The translations under genes were made by a program, and so were the position numbers. Source: Microbacterium sp. (GTDB lineage Bacteria > Actinomycetota > Actinomycetes > Actinomycetales > Microbacteriaceae). From it: a DNA stretch of 64,000 nucleotides. Positions 61,235 through 64,000 of the stretch are shown here, in pieces. Position 1 is the stretch's first letter, and the number at the start of each line of letters is the position of its first letter. Location: contig NZ_JAPSIY010000009.1 of the NCBI RefSeq assembly GCF_031178445.1, forward strand, positions 62,001-126,000, given 5' to 3'. The notes under the pieces are model-generated. The model saw only the letters and a program-made list of their open reading frames with translations. It was not told the DNA's origin and made no database searches.

Positions 61235-64000
61235 AGAGCCTGACGCTCAAGGGCTTCAAGTCGTTCGCCCAGCCCACGACCTTCGTCTTCGAACCCGGTG
61301 TGACCTGCATCGTCGGGCCGAACGGCTCGGGCAAGTCCAACGTCGTCGACGCGCTCGCTTGGGTTATGGGGGAGCAGGGCGCCAAGACTCTCCGCGGCGG
61401 CAAGATGGAGGACGTCATCTTCGCCGGCACCTCGACCCGCGGTCCCCTCGGCCGGGCAGAGGTTCAGTTGACCATCGACAACGCCGATGGCGCGCTGCCC
61501 ATCGAGTACGCCGAGGTGACGATCAGCCGCACGCTGTTCCGCAACGGCTCGAGCGAGTACGCGATCAACGGCTCGAGCTGCCGGCTGCTCGACGTGCAGG
61601 AGCTGCTCAGCGACTCCGGCCTCGGGCGTGAGATGCACGTGATCGTGGGTCAGGGCCGGCTCGACACGGTTCTGCAGGCCTCCCCGGAGGATCGCCGCGG
61701 GTTCATCGAGGAGGCGGCGGGAATCCTCAAGCATCGGCGCCGCAAAGAGAAGACCCTGCGCAAGCTCGACGCCATGGAGACCAACCTCACCCGCCTCAGC
61801 GACCTCGCCGGCGAGATCCGTCGACAGCTCAAGCCGCTCGGACGCCAGGCGGAGATCGCTCGCGAAGCACAGACGATCGCCGCAGTGGTGCGCGACGCCA
61901 AGGCGCGCCTCTTCGCCGATGACGTGGTGGCCCTGCGCACGGCGCTGGCCGACCACACCCGCACGGAGCACGAGCGGCATACCGAACGACTGGTGCTGTC
62001 GGAGCAACTCGATGCGGTGCGAGCGGACATCGTAAGGCTGGAGGCGGAACAGAACTCGACGGCGGTCGATGAGGCGCGGCGGGTCGCGTTCGGCCTGGAG
62101 CAGGCACAGGACCGCATGCGGGCGCTGTACACCCTCGCCAACCAGCGTCTGGCGCTTCTCGGCAGCGAAGACGATGACACCGTCACCGCGATCACCGTCA
62201 CGCAGGACACCATCGACGAGGCCAAGGACGAGATCACGCGAATCTCCGAAGGCCTCGGTGATGCTCAGGATGCGGCGGCGACCGCGAGCCGCGAGGTGAT
62301 GAACGCACGTGCTGAGCTGGACACGCTCGATGTGGACATCGCCGAGCAGAGCGCCCTGGTGTCGGCCTACGACATGCGTCTGACTACTCTGCGAGGCAAC
62401 GCAGATGCGGCGGCATCTGCCCTCGCTGCCGTGCGCGGTGCCGTCCTGCGCCAGGAGAACGCTCTCGAGGCGGCTCACACGCGTCGGCGCGAGGCCGCCG
62501 ATGCGCTGGAAGCGATCGAGGATGCGGAGGCGCCCGAGGGTTCTGCCGCCGAGTACGCCGCGGCGTACGAGGATGCGCAGAAGGAGGTCACCGCAGCCGA
62601 GGCGGAACGGGACTCGCTGCGTGAGCGGCTTCACGATGCCGAGCGCGAGGCGGATGCGCTCACAGCGAAGGCGGCGGCCTTGGGCAGCGCCCTCGCGCTC
62701 TCCGGCGGCGCGGCGGAGATCGTGGCATCCGGTGCGGCGGGCGTCCGCGGCCTGGTGGGCGATTCGGTGCAGGTCCGTGCAGGCTACGAAGCGGCGATCG
62801 CTGCCGTGCTCGGACCGCTCGCGGAAGGCGTGCTCGTCGACAGCGCCGAGCACGCGTTCTCGCTGATAGAGGGCGGTGGCGCGAGGGGCACCGTCGACAT
62901 CGTCATCGCCGAGGGACGGAAGGCGGCCGCCACGCTCACCGCGAAGCTCCCCGGCGCGGTGCCGGCCGCGGGCGTCGTGGACGCGCCGGGCGGAGTGCTG
63001 GCGATCCTCGCCTCCGTGGTCATCGCCGACGACCTGCCGGCCGCGCGTACCGCGCGGGCGGCGCTCGATGCCGTGTCCGATTCGCGGACGACGATCGTCA
63101 CCAAGAACGGCGAGGTCGTCACGTCGCACACCATGCGTGCGGGGTCGGGCGAGGCATCCCGTCTCGAGCTCACGGCAGAGCGCGATGCCGCACGTGAGCG
63201 GCTGGAGGAGGTCCGCGTCATCGTGGACAGCCTGCGCGAGGCGAGGATCGAGGCGACCGAGCGCGTCGAGGACGCGCGGCGACGCTCCAAGGAGGCGCTT
63301 CAGGCTCTGCGGGAGCACGACGCCGCGCTCGCATCGCATGCCGAGCAGGTGAACCGCGTCACCGTACAGCACGAAGCGGCTGTCGCGGAGTGCGACCGCC
63401 TGGAGGCGGGGCTCTCTCAGGCGCAGTCCGCGGTGGCCGAAGCCGAGCAGGCGGCTGCCCGCGCCAAGGCCGAGCTCGAAGAGTCGGAATCCGAGCCGCG
63501 CCCGGTGCTCGACGCCTCCGCGCGCGACGGACTGCTCGAGGCACTGGAGTCCGCGCGCGAGGGCGAAGTGCGGGCCCGGTTGGACATCGAAACGCTGCGC
63601 GAACGGGTCCGCGCGGCACAGGCACGCGTCGTCGCGCTGGAACGTCAGCGCGAACAGGAACGCGAGGCGGCCGCCGAAACGGCCAGACGCGCGGTGATAC
63701 GCCGCGCGCAGCGCGAGGCCGCATCCGCTGTCGCCGACGAGCTGCCGCGCGTACTCGATTCGCTTGACCGCTCCGTCACCGAGGCTCGCATCGCACTGAC
63801 GAAGGCGGAGGAAGAGCGCTCGGCGCACAACGAGGAGCTGACCGTGCTTCGCAGGCAGGAGGGTTCTCTGCGGGAACGCCTGGCAGGACTGACGGAGAGC
63901 GTCCACGGACTGGAACTTCAGATCCACGAGAAGAAGCTGCATCTGTCCGGTCTCCTCGATCGGGTGGCATCGGAGCTCGCGCTCGACGAAGAAATTCTCG
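61225..64000 (+). CDS. smc: Chromosome segregation protein SMC (5' part, runs off the window)
   Basis: At least 925 residues are present. The N-terminus MHLKSLTLKGFKSFA and Walker A GPNGSGKS at residues 31-38 are canonical, and the adjoining VVDALAWVMGEQGAKTLRGGKMEDVIFAG block is diagnostic. A long coiled coil is followed by the hinge near residues 500-645 (GLVGDSVQVRAGYEAAIAAVLGPLAEGVLVDS) and the returning coiled coil; the C-terminal head lies beyond the window. SMC compacts and segregates chromosomes as an ATPase dimer. GGAG is 7 nt before the ATG. Confidence 0.96.
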   Translation, partial: MHLKSLTLKGFKSFAQPTTFVFEPGVTCIVGPNGSGKSNVVDALAWVMGEQGAKTLRGGKMEDVIFAGTSTRGPLGRAEVQLTIDNADGALPIEYAEVTISRTLFRNGSSEYAINGSSCRLLDVQELLSDSGLGREMHVIVGQGRLDTVLQASPEDRRGFIEEAAGILKHRRRKEKTLRKLDAMETNLTRLSDLAGEIRRQLKPLGRQAEIAREAQTIAAVVRDAKARLFADDVVALRTALADHTRTEHERHTERLVLSEQLDAVRADIVRLEAEQNSTAVDEARRVAFGLEQAQDRMRALYTLANQRLALLGSEDDDTVTAITVTQDTIDEAKDEITRISEGLGDAQDAAATASREVMNARAELDTLDVDIAEQSALVSAYDMRLTTLRGNADAAASALAAVRGAVLRQENALEAAHTRRREAADALEAIEDAEAPEGSAAEYAAAYEDAQKEVTAAEAERDSLRERLHDAEREADALTAKAAALGSALALSGGAAEIVASGAAGVRGLVGDSVQVRAGYEAAIAAVLGPLAEGVLVDSAEHAFSLIEGGGARGTVDIVIAEGRKAAATLTAKLPGAVPAAGVVDAPGGVLAILASVVIADDLPAARTARAALDAVSDSRTTIVTKNGEVVTSHTMRAGSGEASRLELTAERDAARERLEEVRVIVDSLREARIEATERVEDARRRSKEALQALREHDAALASHAEQVNRVTVQHEAAVAECDRLEAGLSQAQSAVAEAEQAAARAKAELEESESEPRPVLDASARDGLLEALESAREGEVRARLDIETLRERVRAAQARVVALERQREQEREAAAETARRAVIRRAQREAASAVADELPRVLDSLDRSVTEARIALTKAEEERSAHNEELTVLRRQEGSLRERLAGLTESVHGLELQIHEKKLHLSGLLDRVASELALDEEIL

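Noticed and set aside
61195..63942. A 915-codon open frame antisense to smc
   Set aside because: It has no domain, starts and ends without signals and mirrors smc codons; long antisense frames are expected in GC-rich DNA.
1..64000. CRISPR arrays, insertion sequences, prophage or integrase genes
   Set aside because: No repeat-spacer pattern, transposase, integrase, or phage structural gene was seen on either strand.

Overview
The window is a chromosomal segment of a high-GC Gram-positive actinobacterium, most likely from the Microbacteriaceae and close to Microbacterium. The evidence is the strong G/C bias at third codon positions, the frequent GTG and TTG starts, the many -10 boxes lying 6-7 nt before a start codon (leaderless mRNAs), and actinobacterial gene neighbourhoods such as leuC-leuD-murA-plsC-gpsA-ddl-DUF3515-thiL-rsmD-recG-coaD-yceD-rpmF-rnc-mutM-smc. 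Almost everything is dense chromosomal coding sequence. No insertion sequence, prophage, CRISPR array or rRNA was seen, and no gene-free stretch exceeds 300 bases.

Region 1 (1-4.8 kb) is a sugar-uptake operon on the + strand: the end of a probable ABC permease, a MalG-type permease, a ROK sugar kinase, an M81 (MlrC-like) metallopeptidase and a GH29 alpha-L-fucosidase, closed by a strong terminator. Region 2 (4.8-9.6 kb) has a membrane protein, then an amidohydrolase/APC-permease pair controlled by a divergent TetR regulator with a clear operator. Region 3 (9.6-22.6 kb) holds amino-acid metabolism and housekeeping: serA, a TetR/MFS efflux pair with its operator, leuB, ilvE, an FAH-MFS-methyltransferase operon, gltX and a ThrE-type exporter. 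Region 4 (22.6-39.1 kb) is mixed: lipocalin, tRNA-Gln, a phosphoesterase/membrane operon, pirin, an APC permease, an Lrp regulator divergent from a PLP lyase, pepN, and two identical tRNA-Glu genes that flank an LLM oxidoreductase, followed by SDR, MFS and ArsR genes. Region 5 (39.1-44.3 kb) has an ECF sigma factor with a DUF4349 membrane partner, a TerC gene behind a probable yybP-ykoY manganese riboswitch, and leuCD behind a leaderless leucine-rich leader peptide. Region 6 (44.4-56.0 kb) is the cell-envelope, cofactor and ribosome housekeeping block from murA to mutM.

Region 7 (56.0-61.1 kb) is the most unusual part. Between mutM and smc, which adjoin or nearly adjoin in many actinobacteria, lies a 5-kb block transcribed against both neighbours. 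It begins with a strong promoter and an ideal Shine-Dalgarno site in front of a 32-residue peptide gene. This is followed by a 101-residue protein and two paralogous tandem-GNAT acetyltransferases with overlapping reading frames, then a 13-bp perfect inverted repeat and an ABC ATPase/FtsX-type permease pair. It resembles a small-peptide modification/export or peptide-responsive resistance locus; the function is inferred, not shown. The window ends inside smc.
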